64,000 nt of DNA from an uncultured Lachnospiraceae bacterium (GTDB lineage: Bacteria > Bacillota > Clostridia > Lachnospirales > Lachnospiraceae). Shown here piece by piece: positions 27,835-36,941 of this stretch. Location: positions 1 to 64,000 of the forward strand of contig CANQDT010000004.1 in NCBI GenBank assembly GCA_947593735.1, in the 5' to 3' direction. Every line of letters begins with the position of its first letter. Position 1 is the stretch's first letter. Position numbers and translations under genes: made by a program. The notes under the pieces are model-generated. The model saw nothing but the letters and a program-made list of their open reading frames with translations, ran no database searches and had not been told where the DNA came from.

Positions 27835-28724
27835 AAGTAATCGGGGTCCGGTTTCGGCCAAATGGAAAGATTTATCATTTTAATCCGTTGAATTTTAAGG
27901 TCAGAAAAGGAGATCATGTCATTGTGGAGACCGCGCGCGGCGTGGAATATGGCGAGGTGGTGACCGGGCGGAAAGCCGTTTCCGAGGAAAAGGTCATCGC
28001 GGAGCTGAAACCGGTGATCCGCGTGGCGACCGCCGCCGATACGGAGAAGAATGGCAGAAATAAAGAAAAGGCGAAAGAGGCGCTGAAAATATGCGCGGAG
28101 AAAGTAAAAAAGCACGGTCTTGATATGAAGCTGGTCGATGCGGAATATACATTTGACGGAAATAAAGCGTTGTTTTATTTTACTTCCGACGGTCGCGTGG
28201 ATTTCCGGGAACTGGTAAAGGATCTGGCTTCGGTATTTAAGACCCGGATCGAGCTGCGGCAGATCGGCGTCCGTGACGAGACGAAGCTCTGCGGCGGCGT
28301 CGGTATGTGCGGGCGGGAGCTGTGCTGCCATACGTTTTTATCGGAATTTAACCCGGTGTCGATCAAGATGGCGAAAGAGCAGAATCTTTCCCTGAATCCG
28401 ACCAAGATCTCCGGTACGTGCGGGAGACTTATGTGCTGCCTGAAAAACGAGCAGGAGAGCTACGAATATCTGAACCGGTCGATGCCCGGCGTGAATGATG
28501 AAGTGACTACGAAGGACGGGCAAAAGGGAAAGGTGCTTTCTGTGAATGTCCTCCGCCAGCTTGTCAAGGTGGTATTTGAAGATGAGCAGGGAGAAAAAGA
28601 AGTGGTGGAATTTCGGGCGGATGAGTTAAAGTTCCGCCGATCCAGGAAAAAAGTACAGGTTTCCGCCAAAGAGAAAAAGGAACTGGAATCACTGGAAAAA
28701 GAAGGGGAATCGACATTAGAATGA
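27828..28724 (+). CDS. ricT: PSP1 domain protein RicT (YaaT)
   Basis: Member of the YaaT/RicT family. In Bacillus the protein joins RicA and RicF in an iron-sulfur Y-complex that affects mRNA maturation by RNase Y, competence and sporulation. The central cysteine-rich motif is intact: CGGVGMCGRELCC and, further on, SGTCGRLMCCLKNE. The 298 residues start VEVIGVRFRPNGKIYHF and end in a charged tail. Gene order holB-ricT-trmN6 is the Bacillus order without yabA. Confidence 0.93.
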   Translation: MVEVIGVRFRPNGKIYHFNPLNFKVRKGDHVIVETARGVEYGEVVTGRKAVSEEKVIAELKPVIRVATAADTEKNGRNKEKAKEALKICAEKVKKHGLDMKLVDAEYTFDGNKALFYFTSDGRVDFRELVKDLASVFKTRIELRQIGVRDETKLCGGVGMCGRELCCHTFLSEFNPVSIKMAKEQNLSLNPTKISGTCGRLMCCLKNEQESYEYLNRSMPGVNDEVTTKDGQKGKVLSVNVLRQLVKVVFEDEQGEKEVVEFRADELKFRRSRKKVQVSAKEKKELESLEKEGESTLE

Positions 28725-29491
28725 CAGAGCGATTGCTTCCGGGCGAACGGATTGACGAACTATACCGCAACGGGTACCGCATTATCCAGAACCGATCATT
28801 TTTCTGTTTTGGCATTGATGCGGTGCTTTTGTCTGATTTTGCGAAAGCGGGATCCGGGGAAACCGTGATGGATCTCGGGACGGGAACCGGCGTGATCCCG
28901 CTGCTCATGGAAGCAAAAACGCAGGCGGATTCCTTCGTCGGGCTTGAGATTCAGGACGCAAGCGCGCAAATGGCAAGGAGAAGCGTCGCGCTCAACCGTC
29001 TGGAGGATAAAATAACGATCATAACCGGGGATATCCGCGAAGCGTCCGCCCTGTTTCCGGGACGGCAGTTTCAGGTCGTGACCTGCAACCCGCCCTATAT
29101 GGAGAACCGCCATGGTCTGCAGAATCTGAGCAGGGAAAAGGCGATCGCGCGCCATGAGATCCTGTGTTCCCTGGAGGACGTCCTGCGCGAAGCGTCCCGG
29201 CTGCTGTGCTATCACGGAAGATTTTATATGATCCACAAGCCGTTCCGCCTGGCGGAGATCATCCGCAAATGCAAGCAATACAGGCTGGAGCCGAAACGGC
29301 TGCGGTTCGTGCATCCGTTTGTGGATAAGGAGCCCGCCATGGTGCTGATCGAAGCGGTGCGCGACGCCAGGGAGCGGATCCAGGTAGAGCCGCCGCTGAT
29401 CGTATATGACGCGCCGGGGAAATATTCAGAAGAAATATACAGGATTTACGGGGACAACTGGAAAGAGACGGCGGACGCGCCGCGGGAATGA
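28721..29491 (+). CDS. tRNA1(Val) (adenine-N6)-methyltransferase-like protein (YabB/TrmN6)
   Basis: Class I SAM-dependent methyltransferase of 256 residues. Motif I is VMDLGTGTGVIPLLM, and the catalytic N6-adenine motif is TCNPPYM. It begins with the YabB-type phrase FCFGIDAVLLSDFA. Probably modifies A37 of tRNA(Val) as known for TrmN6; the exact tRNA is not shown here. ATGA overlap with ricT shows translational coupling. Confidence 0.9.
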   Translation: MTERLLPGERIDELYRNGYRIIQNRSFFCFGIDAVLLSDFAKAGSGETVMDLGTGTGVIPLLMEAKTQADSFVGLEIQDASAQMARRSVALNRLEDKITIITGDIREASALFPGRQFQVVTCNPPYMENRHGLQNLSREKAIARHEILCSLEDVLREASRLLCYHGRFYMIHKPFRLAEIIRKCKQYRLEPKRLRFVHPFVDKEPAMVLIEAVRDARERIQVEPPLIVYDAPGKYSEEIYRIYGDNWKETADAPRE

Positions 29492-29520
29492 CTGCGCGGA
29501 GCGGCAGGGAGGAAAAGAAT

Positions 29521-30369
29521 ATGCGGGGACAATTATATCTGTGCGCGACGCCGATCGGGAATCTGGACGATATGACATACCGGGTCGTGGATACGTTAAA
29601 GAAAGCGGATCTGATCGCGGCGGAGGATACCAGGCACAGCAGAAAGCTGCTGAATCATTTTGATATCCATACGCCGATGACAAGCTACCATGAGCATAAC
29701 CGGTATGAGAAAGCGGAATATCTCATCGGGCAGCTGCTGGACGGGAAAAATGTCGCGCTGATCACGGACGCCGGAACGCCCGGGATATCGGATCCGGGGG
29801 AAGAGCTGGTCCGCCAGGCGTATGAAAACGGGATTTCCGTTACGTCCCTGCCGGGAGCGTGCGCCTGCGTTACCGCGCTGTCAATGTCGGGACTGCCGAC
29901 CAGGCGGTTTTGTTTTGAGGCGTTTCTGCCGGCGGACAAGAAGGAGCGGCAAAGGATCCTCGCGGAGCTGAAAACGGAGACAAGGACCATCGTTCTCTAC
30001 GAAGCGCCGCATCGGCTGGCGCGGACGCTGGAATTGCTGCTGGAGGAGCTCGGGAACCGGAGGCTTACCATCTGCAAGGAGCTGACCAAAAAACATGAGG
30101 CGGCTGTGCAGACGACGATCGCGGAAGCGCTGCTTCATTACCGGGAGACGGAGCCGAGAGGGGAATATGTGCTGGTCATTGAGGCAAAGTCGTTTCAGGA
30201 ACAGGAGCAGGAGCGGCAGCGGCAGTGGCGGGAGCTGAGCGTGGAAGAGCATGTAGCGTATTATGAAACGCGGGGATATACAAGAAAAGACGCGATGAAG
30301 CGCGCGGCGGCGGATCGGGGCGTCGGGAAAAGGGAGATCTACGCCCTGCTGAATCAGGATCGGAATTGA
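29521..30369 (+). CDS. rsmI: 16S rRNA (cytidine1402-2'-O)-methyltransferase
   Basis: Methylates the ribose of C1402 in the decoding centre of the small ribosomal subunit. Tetrapyrrole-methylase fold with YLCATPIGNLDDMTYRV at the N-terminus, AAEDTRHSRKLLNHF, TDAGTPGISDPGEELVR and LPGACACVTALSMSG. About 282 residues. I place the start at ATG 29521 because AGGGAGG lies 8 bases upstream; an in-frame ATG at 29488 overlaps the previous stop but lacks a ribosome site. Last gene of the tmk operon before a strong hairpin. Confidence 0.95.
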   Translation: MRGQLYLCATPIGNLDDMTYRVVDTLKKADLIAAEDTRHSRKLLNHFDIHTPMTSYHEHNRYEKAEYLIGQLLDGKNVALITDAGTPGISDPGEELVRQAYENGISVTSLPGACACVTALSMSGLPTRRFCFEAFLPADKKERQRILAELKTETRTIVLYEAPHRLARTLELLLEELGNRRLTICKELTKKHEAAVQTTIAEALLHYRETEPRGEYVLVIEAKSFQEQEQERQRQWRELSVEEHVAYYETRGYTRKDAMKRAAADRGVGKREIYALLNQDRN

Positions 30370-30383
30370 CAAAAAAACAAAAC

Positions 30384-30458
30384 GGGCTGCCCATCCATAA
30401 AAAAACAGGAATGATCCGGCACAGATCCGGATTCTGTTTTTTTATGGATGGGCAGCCC
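30384..30458 (+). terminator. Perfect 25-bp inverted repeat between convergent rsmI and abrB
   Basis: Arms 30384-30408 and 30434-30458 are exact reverse complements with a 25-base loop that itself repeats ATCCGG. The stem contains A7/T7 tracts, so a U-run exists on either strand after an inner hairpin. It probably stops transcription from both sides. Confidence 0.75.
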
Positions 30459-30503
30459 TCTGCGGTTCCCGCTACCGGTCACTGCATAACCGGCGGGGAA
30501 CGA

Positions 30504-30764
30504 TCATTCGCATTTCATTCCGGCAATGCGCGCCAGTTCTTTGATCGTTGACCGGGAAACCTTTTTGCCCTTATATTCGACCAGATCATCCATTTCCCCG
30601 GTAAAGATGTCGCTGGGCGCGTATTTTGTGAGGATGATCTTATCATCGTCCACAAAGATCTCCAGCGGATCTTTCATTTCTACGTTAAGATTTCGTCTCA
30701 GCTCGATAGGAAGCGTAATTCTTCCCAATTCATCCAGTTTCCTGACAATTCCTGTGCTTTTCAT
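30504..30764 (-). CDS. abrB: AbrB/SpoVT-type transition-state regulator
   Basis: An 86-residue DNA-binding protein with the swapped-hairpin AbrB domain: GIVRKLDELGRITLPIELRR at residues 4-23, then the second half EIFVDDDKIILTKY. The rest should form the multimerisation part (SRSTIKELARIAG). In Bacillus the protein controls stationary-phase genes, and here too the gene lies between rsmI and metG. ATG 30764 is preceded by GAGGAGG at about 8 bases; the longer open frame upstream is non-coding. A consensus-like promoter lies 45-70 bases upstream. Confidence 0.93.
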   Translation of the reverse strand: MKSTGIVRKLDELGRITLPIELRRNLNVEMKDPLEIFVDDDKIILTKYAPSDIFTGEMDDLVEYKGKKVSRSTIKELARIAGMKCE

Positions 30765-30804
30765 TATGCGATACCTCCTCTTAGTAATACATAAGCTTAC
30801 GTTC

Positions 30805-30833
30805 ACGATACCATAGAAAAAAAGGAAAGTCAA
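30805..30833 (-). promoter_or_regulatory. Promoter of abrB
   Basis: Minus strand: TTGACT (30828-30833), 17-base spacer, TATCGT (30805-30810) with an upstream TG that makes it an extended -10. Confidence 0.65.
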
Positions 30834-30914
30834 TGAAAAACAGGAGAAATTTAACAATTTTAGCGCCAAATTGTAAGGAATAACGGAAATTCTCTGGAAA
30901 AAAGGAATAATCCG

Positions 30915-30923
30915 TGGTATCAT
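30915..30923 (+). promoter_or_regulatory. Possible extended -10 promoter of the deacetylase gene
   Basis: TGGTATCAT at 30915-30923, about 45 bases before ATG 30968. No good -35 is seen. Confidence 0.4.
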
Positions 30924-30967
30924 GAAAAGGCAAAATCAGCCTTGTCAAAGGAAGGGGAAGAGAACAA

Positions 30968-31675
30968 ATGAGAATCAGAAGCAAAGTACTGGCGAGGATC
31001 ATCAGCATCTGTCTGATCATGGGGATGGCTGCCTGCGCGGCGCAGGTCAGCGCGTCGGCGAAAAAAAGAAGCAAGCCGATGCTTGCGCTGACATTTGACG
31101 ACGGGCCGGGACCGTATACGAAGCGGCTGGTAAAAGCGCTGGACAAGTATCATGCGAAAGCGACATTTTTTGTTCTTGGATGCAATATTGAAAACAACAA
31201 AAGCGCGTTAAAATACGCATATAAGCACGGCAATCAGATCGGAAACCACAGCTGGAATCATCCGCAGCTGACCAATTACGGGGCGTCTACGGTATTCGCG
31301 CAGATCGACAGGACAAGTCGAAAGATCAAACAGGTAACGGGGAAAAAGCCGACGGTCATGCGCCCGCCGTACGGCGCGTATAACAGCACCGTGCAGCAGC
31401 AGGCGCATATGCCGCTGATCCTGTGGAACGTGGACACGCTTGACTGGCAGCACAGGAACCCCGCCACGACGCAGGCGAAGATCTGGGCGGGAGCGCACAG
31501 CGGGTCGATCATCCTGATGCACGACATTCATGAGCCGACCGTGCGCGCGGTGGAGCAGATCCTGCCAAAGCTGTCCAAAAAATACCGGCTGGTTACGCTG
31601 AACCGCCTTGCCAAAGCGAAAAAGCGGAAATTGAAAAATGGATCCGTTTATTTCAATATAACCAGAAACAGTTGA
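30968..31675 (+). CDS. Secreted polysaccharide deacetylase (carbohydrate esterase family 4)
   Basis: Metal-dependent deacetylase for cell-wall glycan or chitin-like oligomers, 235 residues with a signal peptide (cleavage near QVSASA, residue 33). All five CE4 motifs are complete: TFDDGP, HSWNHP, RPPYGAYN, DTLDWQ and LMHDIH, so metal ligands and base are in place. Most likely a peptidoglycan N-acetylglucosamine deacetylase giving lysozyme resistance, but a sporulation role is equally possible. It is inserted between abrB and metG relative to the Bacillus order. Confidence 0.93.
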   Translation: MRIRSKVLARIISICLIMGMAACAAQVSASAKKRSKPMLALTFDDGPGPYTKRLVKALDKYHAKATFFVLGCNIENNKSALKYAYKHGNQIGNHSWNHPQLTNYGASTVFAQIDRTSRKIKQVTGKKPTVMRPPYGAYNSTVQQQAHMPLILWNVDTLDWQHRNPATTQAKIWAGAHSGSIILMHDIHEPTVRAVEQILPKLSKKYRLVTLNRLAKAKKRKLKNGSVYFNITRNS

Positions 31676-31700
31676 GAAAATCCTTGTTTTATGCTATAGT
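31672..31700 (+). promoter_or_regulatory. Promoter of metG
   Basis: TTGAGA (31672-31677) and TATAGT (31695-31700) with exactly 17 bases between; the -35 box overlaps the stop of the deacetylase gene. The roughly 100-base leader holds two GC-rich hairpins (31707-31733 and 31744-31758) but no T-box consensus. Confidence 0.7.
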
Positions 31701-31805
31701 TTTTGTGCCGCGGCAAACGGAGGACCCCGCGGCGCTTCCACTCCGGCAGAATGTGCCGTTCGCGGAGGAAAAGCGAGATTTTAATTGGATTCGGAGGAAC
31801 CACGC

Positions 31806-33749
31806 ATGACCAAAAAAACATATTATATGACGACGGCGATTGCATATACGTCCGGGAAACCGCATATCGGGAACACATACGAAATTGTTCTGGCGGACAG
31901 CATTGCGCGATTCAAACGCTTTGAGGGATATGACGTCAGATTTCAGACCGGGACGGACGAGCACGGTCAGAAGATAGAAATAAAAGCGCAGGAGGCGGGC
32001 GTGACACCCAGGGAGTTTGTCGATGAGGTTTCCAGCCAGATTAAGGAGATCTGGGATATGATGAATACGTCCTATACCAAATTCATCCGGACGACCGATC
32101 CGGACCATGAGAGGCAGATTCAGAAGATCTTCCGCCGGTTGTACGAGCAGGGAGATATCTACAAAGGATATTATGAAGGGATGTACTGCACGCCGTGTGA
32201 GTCGTTCTTTACGCCGTCCCAGCTTGTGGACGGGAAATGCCCGGACTGCGGGCGGGAAGTCCAGCCCGCGCAGGAGGAAGCGTATTTCCTGCGCCTGAGC
32301 AAGTACGCGGACCGGCTGATCGAGCATATCAATACCCATCCGGAATTTATTCAGCCGGAGTCGAGAAAAAATGAGATGATGAACAACTTTCTGCTGCCGG
32401 GCCTGCAGGATCTGTGCGTATCCCGCACCTCGTTCCGGTGGGGGATCCCGGTAGATTTTGATGAAAAGCATGTCGTCTATGTCTGGATCGACGCGCTGAG
32501 CAATTATATTACCGGGCTCGGCTATGACGCCGACGGGAACAGCGGCGAGGACTTCGGGAAGTTCTGGCCCGCGGATCTCCATCTGATCGGAAAAGATATT
32601 CTCCGCTTTCATACGATCTACTGGCCCATCATGCTGATGGCGCTGAATCTCCCGCTGCCGAAGCAGGTGTTCGGGCATCCGTGGCTGCTTCAGGGAGACG
32701 GGAAGATGAGCAAATCGAAAGGCAACGTGATTTACGCGGACGATCTGGTGGAGCAGTTCGGCGTGGACGCGGTGCGCTATTTTGTGCTTCATGAAATGCC
32801 GTTCGAGAACGACGGGGTGATCACCTGGGAGCTGCTGGTAGAGCGCCTGAATTCAGACCTTGCCAACACGCTGGGCAATCTGGTCAACCGGACGATCTCC
32901 ATGAGCAATAAGTATTTTGACGGCGTTGTGAAAGATGAGGGAGCCGCGGAGGAGATCGACGCGGAATTTAAGGAGACGATCCTCGCGACGACCCCGAACG
33001 TGGTCGCGAAGATGGATCAGCTGCGCGTCGCCGACGCGATGACGGAGATTTTTAACCTGTTCAAACGGTGCAATAAATATATCGACGAGACGATGCCGTG
33101 GGCGCTCGCGAAGGATGAGGAGAAAAAGCCCCGTCTTGCCACGGTGCTGTACAACCTTGTCGACGGGATCCTGTACGGGGCGAGCCTTCTGCAGTCGTTT
33201 ATGCCGGAGACGGCGGAAAAGATCGCGGAGCAGCTTCACGCCGGGCTCCGCACGATAGAGGAGCTGGACCGGCTCGGGCGGTATCCGTCCGGGAACCGGG
33301 TGACCGAATCGCCGCAGATCTTATTCGCACGGTGGAAGATGGAAGACGTTCTCGCCGCTGTCGCGGAGAAGGAGGAGGCGGAGGACGCTTCGCAGGAAGA
33401 CGGGATCGATCTGGAGGCAAAACCGGAGATTACGTTTGAGGAGTTCGAGAAGATGCAGTTCCAGGTAGGGGAGATCATCGCCTGCGAGGAAGTGAAAAAG
33501 TCGAAAAAATTGCTGTGTTCCCAGGTGAAGATCGGGAGCCAGGTAAAACAGATCGTATCCGGGATCAAAGCGTATTATTCCGCGGAAGAGATGGTCGGGA
33601 AAAAGGTAATGGTACTGACAAACCTGAAGCCCGCGAAGCTGGCGGGCGTCCTGTCGGAAGGGATGCTCCTCTGCGCGGAAGACGCTGATGGAAACCTGGC
33701 GCTGATGACGCCGGAAAAAGAAATGCCGGCGGGCGCGGAGATCGGTTAA
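31806..33749 (+). CDS. metG: Methionyl-tRNA synthetase with C-terminal tRNA-binding domain
   Basis: Charges tRNA(Met) with methionine. Class I signatures are YTSGKPHIGNTYEI (HIGH-type) and GKMSKSKGN (KMSKS). A zinc knuckle CTPCESFF..CPDCGREV lies near residues 127-148. The C-terminal domain, about 540-647 (FQVGEIIACEEVKKSKKLL), is the EMAP-II/Trbp111-like tRNA-binding fold. About 647 residues, typical of Firmicutes. GGAGG 10 bases before ATG 31806 chooses this start over the in-frame TTG upstream. tatD follows directly. Confidence 0.97.
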   Translation: MTKKTYYMTTAIAYTSGKPHIGNTYEIVLADSIARFKRFEGYDVRFQTGTDEHGQKIEIKAQEAGVTPREFVDEVSSQIKEIWDMMNTSYTKFIRTTDPDHERQIQKIFRRLYEQGDIYKGYYEGMYCTPCESFFTPSQLVDGKCPDCGREVQPAQEEAYFLRLSKYADRLIEHINTHPEFIQPESRKNEMMNNFLLPGLQDLCVSRTSFRWGIPVDFDEKHVVYVWIDALSNYITGLGYDADGNSGEDFGKFWPADLHLIGKDILRFHTIYWPIMLMALNLPLPKQVFGHPWLLQGDGKMSKSKGNVIYADDLVEQFGVDAVRYFVLHEMPFENDGVITWELLVERLNSDLANTLGNLVNRTISMSNKYFDGVVKDEGAAEEIDAEFKETILATTPNVVAKMDQLRVADAMTEIFNLFKRCNKYIDETMPWALAKDEEKKPRLATVLYNLVDGILYGASLLQSFMPETAEKIAEQLHAGLRTIEELDRLGRYPSGNRVTESPQILFARWKMEDVLAAVAEKEEAEDASQEDGIDLEAKPEITFEEFEKMQFQVGEIIACEEVKKSKKLLCSQVKIGSQVKQIVSGIKAYYSAEEMVGKKVMVLTNLKPAKLAGVLSEGMLLCAEDADGNLALMTPEKEMPAGAEIG

Positions 33750-33763
33750 TGGAGGAAGGGGTT

Positions 33764-34531
33764 ATGATATTCGATACGCATGCGCATTATGACGACGAGG
33801 CGTTTGACACGGACCGTCAGGAATTGCTCGAAAGTTTCTCCTGGAACGAGATCGGATATGTGGTAAATGTTTCGTTTGACCTTGCGTCTTCGGAGAAGAC
33901 GATCGCGCTGACCCGGCAATACCCGTTTGTATACGGGGCGGTCGGCGTCCATCCGAATGATGTGGCGAAGATCACATCCGCGGATATGGTATTGCTGCGC
34001 CAGATGGCGCTGGAAAATAAAATCGTCGCGATCGGTGAGATCGGGCTGGATTATTATTATCCGGAACCGGAGAGGGAACTTCAGAAATCCTGGTTCGTCA
34101 AGCAGATGGAGCTGGCAAGGGAGCTGAAAATGCCGATCGTGGTACACAGCCGGGACGCCGCAAAGGATACGGTCGATCTGATGCAGGAAATGTACGCGGC
34201 GGAGATCGGCGGCGTTGTCCACTGCTTCAGTTATTCCAAAGAAGTGGCGAGAGAGATTTTGGATATGGGATTTTATATTGGGATCGGCGGCGTCGTCACA
34301 TTTAAAAACGCCAGAAAGCTCAGGGAAGCGTTGGAAGAAATCCCGCTCGACCGGATCGTGCTTGAAACGGACAGCCCGTATCTTGCGCCGGAGCCGTTCC
34401 GCGGGCAGCGAAATTCCTCTCTGAACCTGCCCTATGTCGTGAAAGCGATCGCGGAGATAAAGGGGACGACCTGCGAGGAAGTGACCGAAGTAACGGAGCA
34501 AAACGCGAAAACCCTGTACCGGATCCAATAG
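33764..34531 (+). CDS. tatD: TatD-family metal-dependent deoxyribonuclease
   Basis: TIM-barrel hydrolase of the TatD/YabD family. Metal-binding residues are visible in FDTHAHYDDEAFD, AIGEIGLDYYY, VVHSRDAAKDT, HCFSYSKEVA and ETDSPYLAPEPFRG. 255 residues. Start chosen at ATG 33764 with GGAGG 8 bases upstream; an ATG at 33749 overlaps the metG stop. In Bacillus an rnmV gene lies between tatD and ksgA, but none is present here. Confidence 0.95.
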   Translation: MIFDTHAHYDDEAFDTDRQELLESFSWNEIGYVVNVSFDLASSEKTIALTRQYPFVYGAVGVHPNDVAKITSADMVLLRQMALENKIVAIGEIGLDYYYPEPERELQKSWFVKQMELARELKMPIVVHSRDAAKDTVDLMQEMYAAEIGGVVHCFSYSKEVAREILDMGFYIGIGGVVTFKNARKLREALEEIPLDRIVLETDSPYLAPEPFRGQRNSSLNLPYVVKAIAEIKGTTCEEVTEVTEQNAKTLYRIQ

Positions 34532-34543
34532 GGGAGGCGTTCC

Positions 34544-35404
34544 ATGGACAGATTAAGCCATCCGCAGCAGACGATCCAGGTGCTTCAAGAGCACCGGTTT
34601 GTCTTTCAGAAAAAATATGGGCAGAATTTCCTGATCGATCCCCATGTCCTGGACAAGATCATCGCGGCAGCCGGGATCGAGAGCGGGGATACGGTGCTGG
34701 AGATCGGGCCCGGGATCGGGACGATGACGCAGGCGCTCGCGGAGACGGCGGGACACGTCGTCGCCGTTGAGATTGACCGGAACCTGATACCGATTTTACA
34801 GGAGACGCTCGCGGGATATTCCAATGTGACGATCCTCAATGAAGATATCCTCAAACTGGATGTGAACCGGCTGGTACGGGAATATAATGGAGGGAAGCCG
34901 ATCAAGGTGGCGGCGAACCTTCCGTACTATATCACGACGCCGATCATTCTGGGCTTGTTTGAGCAAGAGGTTCCTTTGGATAATATGACGGTTATGGTGC
35001 AGAAAGAAGTGGCGGACCGGATGCAGGCAGCGCCGGGAAGCAAGGACTATGGAGCCCTGTCGCTGGCGGTGCAGTATTACGCGGAGCCGTATCTGGCTGC
35101 CAATGTTCCGCCGAATTGTTTTTTGCCGCGGCCGAAAGTCGGGTCGGCGGTAGTCAGGCTGACCCGGTATCAGGAGCCGCCGGTTCCGGCGGAGCATCCT
35201 GCCTTTCTGTTCCGGATCATCCGCGCGGCGTTCAACCAGAGAAGGAAGACGCTGCAGAATGCGCTGTGGAACGCGGCGGAACTGACGATTCCGAAAGAAC
35301 GGACCGCGGAGGCGCTGCGCCGGATGCGGCTTTCCGAAACTGTGCGCGGGGAAGCGCTCAGCCTGGAACAGTTTGCCCGGCTGAGCGATCTGCTTTTCCT
35401 GTGA
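34544..35404 (+). CDS. rsmA: 16S rRNA (adenine1518/1519-N6)-dimethyltransferase
   Basis: Dimethylates the two adjacent adenines in helix 45 of 16S rRNA. Motifs: KKYGQNFLIDPHVLDKI, the SAM site VLEIGPGIGTMTQALAE, and the catalytic NLPYYITTPII. The C-terminal helical domain includes FFLPRPKVGSAVVR-like sequence and RAAFNQRRKTLQNAL. 286 residues, normal. The last 47 bases overlap, tail to tail, the gene on the other strand. Confidence 0.97.
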   Translation: MDRLSHPQQTIQVLQEHRFVFQKKYGQNFLIDPHVLDKIIAAAGIESGDTVLEIGPGIGTMTQALAETAGHVVAVEIDRNLIPILQETLAGYSNVTILNEDILKLDVNRLVREYNGGKPIKVAANLPYYITTPIILGLFEQEVPLDNMTVMVQKEVADRMQAAPGSKDYGALSLAVQYYAEPYLAANVPPNCFLPRPKVGSAVVRLTRYQEPPVPAEHPAFLFRIIRAAFNQRRKTLQNALWNAAELTIPKERTAEALRRMRLSETVRGEALSLEQFARLSDLLFL

Positions 35405-36824
35405 TCACTTCCGAAGTCGGGGCTTTCACCCGCGTAAAGGTGAAGGAATACGTTTTCAGTTTGCCGGACTGGGACGTGCATTTGATTTTTACTGTTTTGG
35501 TCTGGCCGAAATCGAGGCTGACGGTCTGGTTGTTCCCGGACAGGGAAGCGAACCGGCTTGACGCGGCGGCGGAGACCGTAATCGCGGAGACGGATTTCGG
35601 CACGTCCACCTGATATGTTTTCGTTGTATAGTCAAAATGAAGGTTCACCTTGGACGTCACGTTCTTTCCTTTTTGATTTTTCAGCGTGACGGTACGGATG
35701 TAGTTGTTCGGATTGCCGGCGGCTTTCGGAAGCGCGCAGGCGGAAGCCGGCATATTGCGGTATACCGGGATGCGGAAAACGATGGTCCCGTTCAGCGCAT
35801 GGCACGACTGGTAGGAGTCATAGGACTGCGACGCTTCGCTTTCCGGAGCCTGGATGTTGCTCATATATTGATGCCAGTACAGCTTGGAATCCCGCACAAC
35901 ACTGAATTTCTGAAAATAGGGCGTATTTTGCCCGACATTGATATATCCTTCCGCGATCCATTTCGCGCCGCCGACGATCGCTTTGTACGGGTTGTCCCAT
36001 GGGCGGTTGTAGGTCGTTCCGTTCTTGGCAAAATCCAATCCGCGTCCGACCGCGCCCGCGCCGTCCGTCGCGCCGATATTATAAAAATTATAGTAACCCT
36101 TATAACCGGGGACTTTCCCGCTCACAGAATCACTTCCGTTGACGCCGACTTCCTGGCGCACCCTTGTCGCCAGAAAATATGGGCTTACGCCGGATTTCTG
36201 CGCGGCGGCAAGAAATGTTTCCGCGTAGGAACGGGTTACTTTTTTCTTTTTCCCATTTGCTTTTTTTACTTTATATGTATAAGAGCCGTTCATGAACGTA
36301 TCGTCTAAAATGCTTTTTACGACGTCGATGCTTTGCGATTCGTAATAAGACAGCGACTCAAACTGGAAAATTTTGGATTCCGTCAGGAAGTTCCGCGGAT
36401 CCATATAGTACGCGACGACCTTGCTCGCCGGCGTATAGCGGTTGCTGCCGTCGACAATCTGATAGGTGTCGGTTTTCCAGTCGTAGCAGTCGGAATTGGT
36501 CGAGAGATAGGAGAACGGGGCGCTCCATGGGCTGACCATTCCCCCGTTCGGAAGGTCGCTGGAGATAGTGTTGGTTCGGAAGACGCTTTCCTTCGCGATC
36601 ACCGTGCCCCAGTCCAGTCCGGTGTCAACCGCGATAAATTTCCAGTTGGGGTGCTTGCTTTTCAGCTTGTTCAGCGCGCCCTGATAACTGGATGGAAATT
36701 CACGGACGCCCTCCGGCCGGTCGACAGCTTCCGCCCGCGCGGCAGTCGATGGGATGGACAGCAGCAGAGCGGAACATACCAGAAGGGCAAGTACTTTATA
36801 AAAACGTTTTTTCATAAGAGACAT
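35358..36824 (-). CDS. Secreted glucosaminidase-like cell-wall hydrolase with cadherin-like C-terminal domain
   Basis: 488-residue exported protein, signal peptide about 1-32 (cleavage near AARAEA). The catalytic part resembles endo-beta-N-acetylglucosaminidases of peptidoglycan: SYAETFLAAAQKSGVSPYFLATRVRQEVG carries the probable catalytic Glu, then YYNFYNIGATDG and AKWIAEGYINVGQ follow. At the N-side the motif VVAYYMDPRNFLTE is shared with Lachnospiraceae homologues. The C-terminal approximately 90 residues form a cadherin-like beta-sandwich (YIRTVTLKNQKGK, YQVDVPKSVSAITV). A divergent paralogue starts 180 bases away on the other strand. Probably functions in daughter-cell separation or wall turnover. 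Start is uncertain between 36824 and 36815; neither has a strong ribosome site. Confidence 0.82.
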   Translation of the reverse strand: MSLMKKRFYKVLALLVCSALLLSIPSTAARAEAVDRPEGVREFPSSYQGALNKLKSKHPNWKFIAVDTGLDWGTVIAKESVFRTNTISSDLPNGGMVSPWSAPFSYLSTNSDCYDWKTDTYQIVDGSNRYTPASKVVAYYMDPRNFLTESKIFQFESLSYYESQSIDVVKSILDDTFMNGSYTYKVKKANGKKKKVTRSYAETFLAAAQKSGVSPYFLATRVRQEVGVNGSDSVSGKVPGYKGYYNFYNIGATDGAGAVGRGLDFAKNGTTYNRPWDNPYKAIVGGAKWIAEGYINVGQNTPYFQKFSVVRDSKLYWHQYMSNIQAPESEASQSYDSYQSCHALNGTIVFRIPVYRNMPASACALPKAAGNPNNYIRTVTLKNQKGKNVTSKVNLHFDYTTKTYQVDVPKSVSAITVSAAASSRFASLSGNNQTVSLDFGQTKTVKIKCTSQSGKLKTYSFTFTRVKAPTSEVITGKADRSAGQTVPG

Positions 36825-36941
36825 CTTCTTTCTGATTTGGAATAGATAGCACTATTTTAGCATAATTTTGTCGAGATTGCCATGTTTTAAATTGGAAATA
36901 ACGTGAGGGTATTGTGAAAGGCGCAGGGCGCAGATTTCTGT

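Noticed and set aside
31701..31805. T-box or SAM riboswitch upstream of metG
   Set aside because: The leader is only about 100 bases, with GC-rich hairpins but neither the T-box sequence nor a SAM-box core and no terminator.
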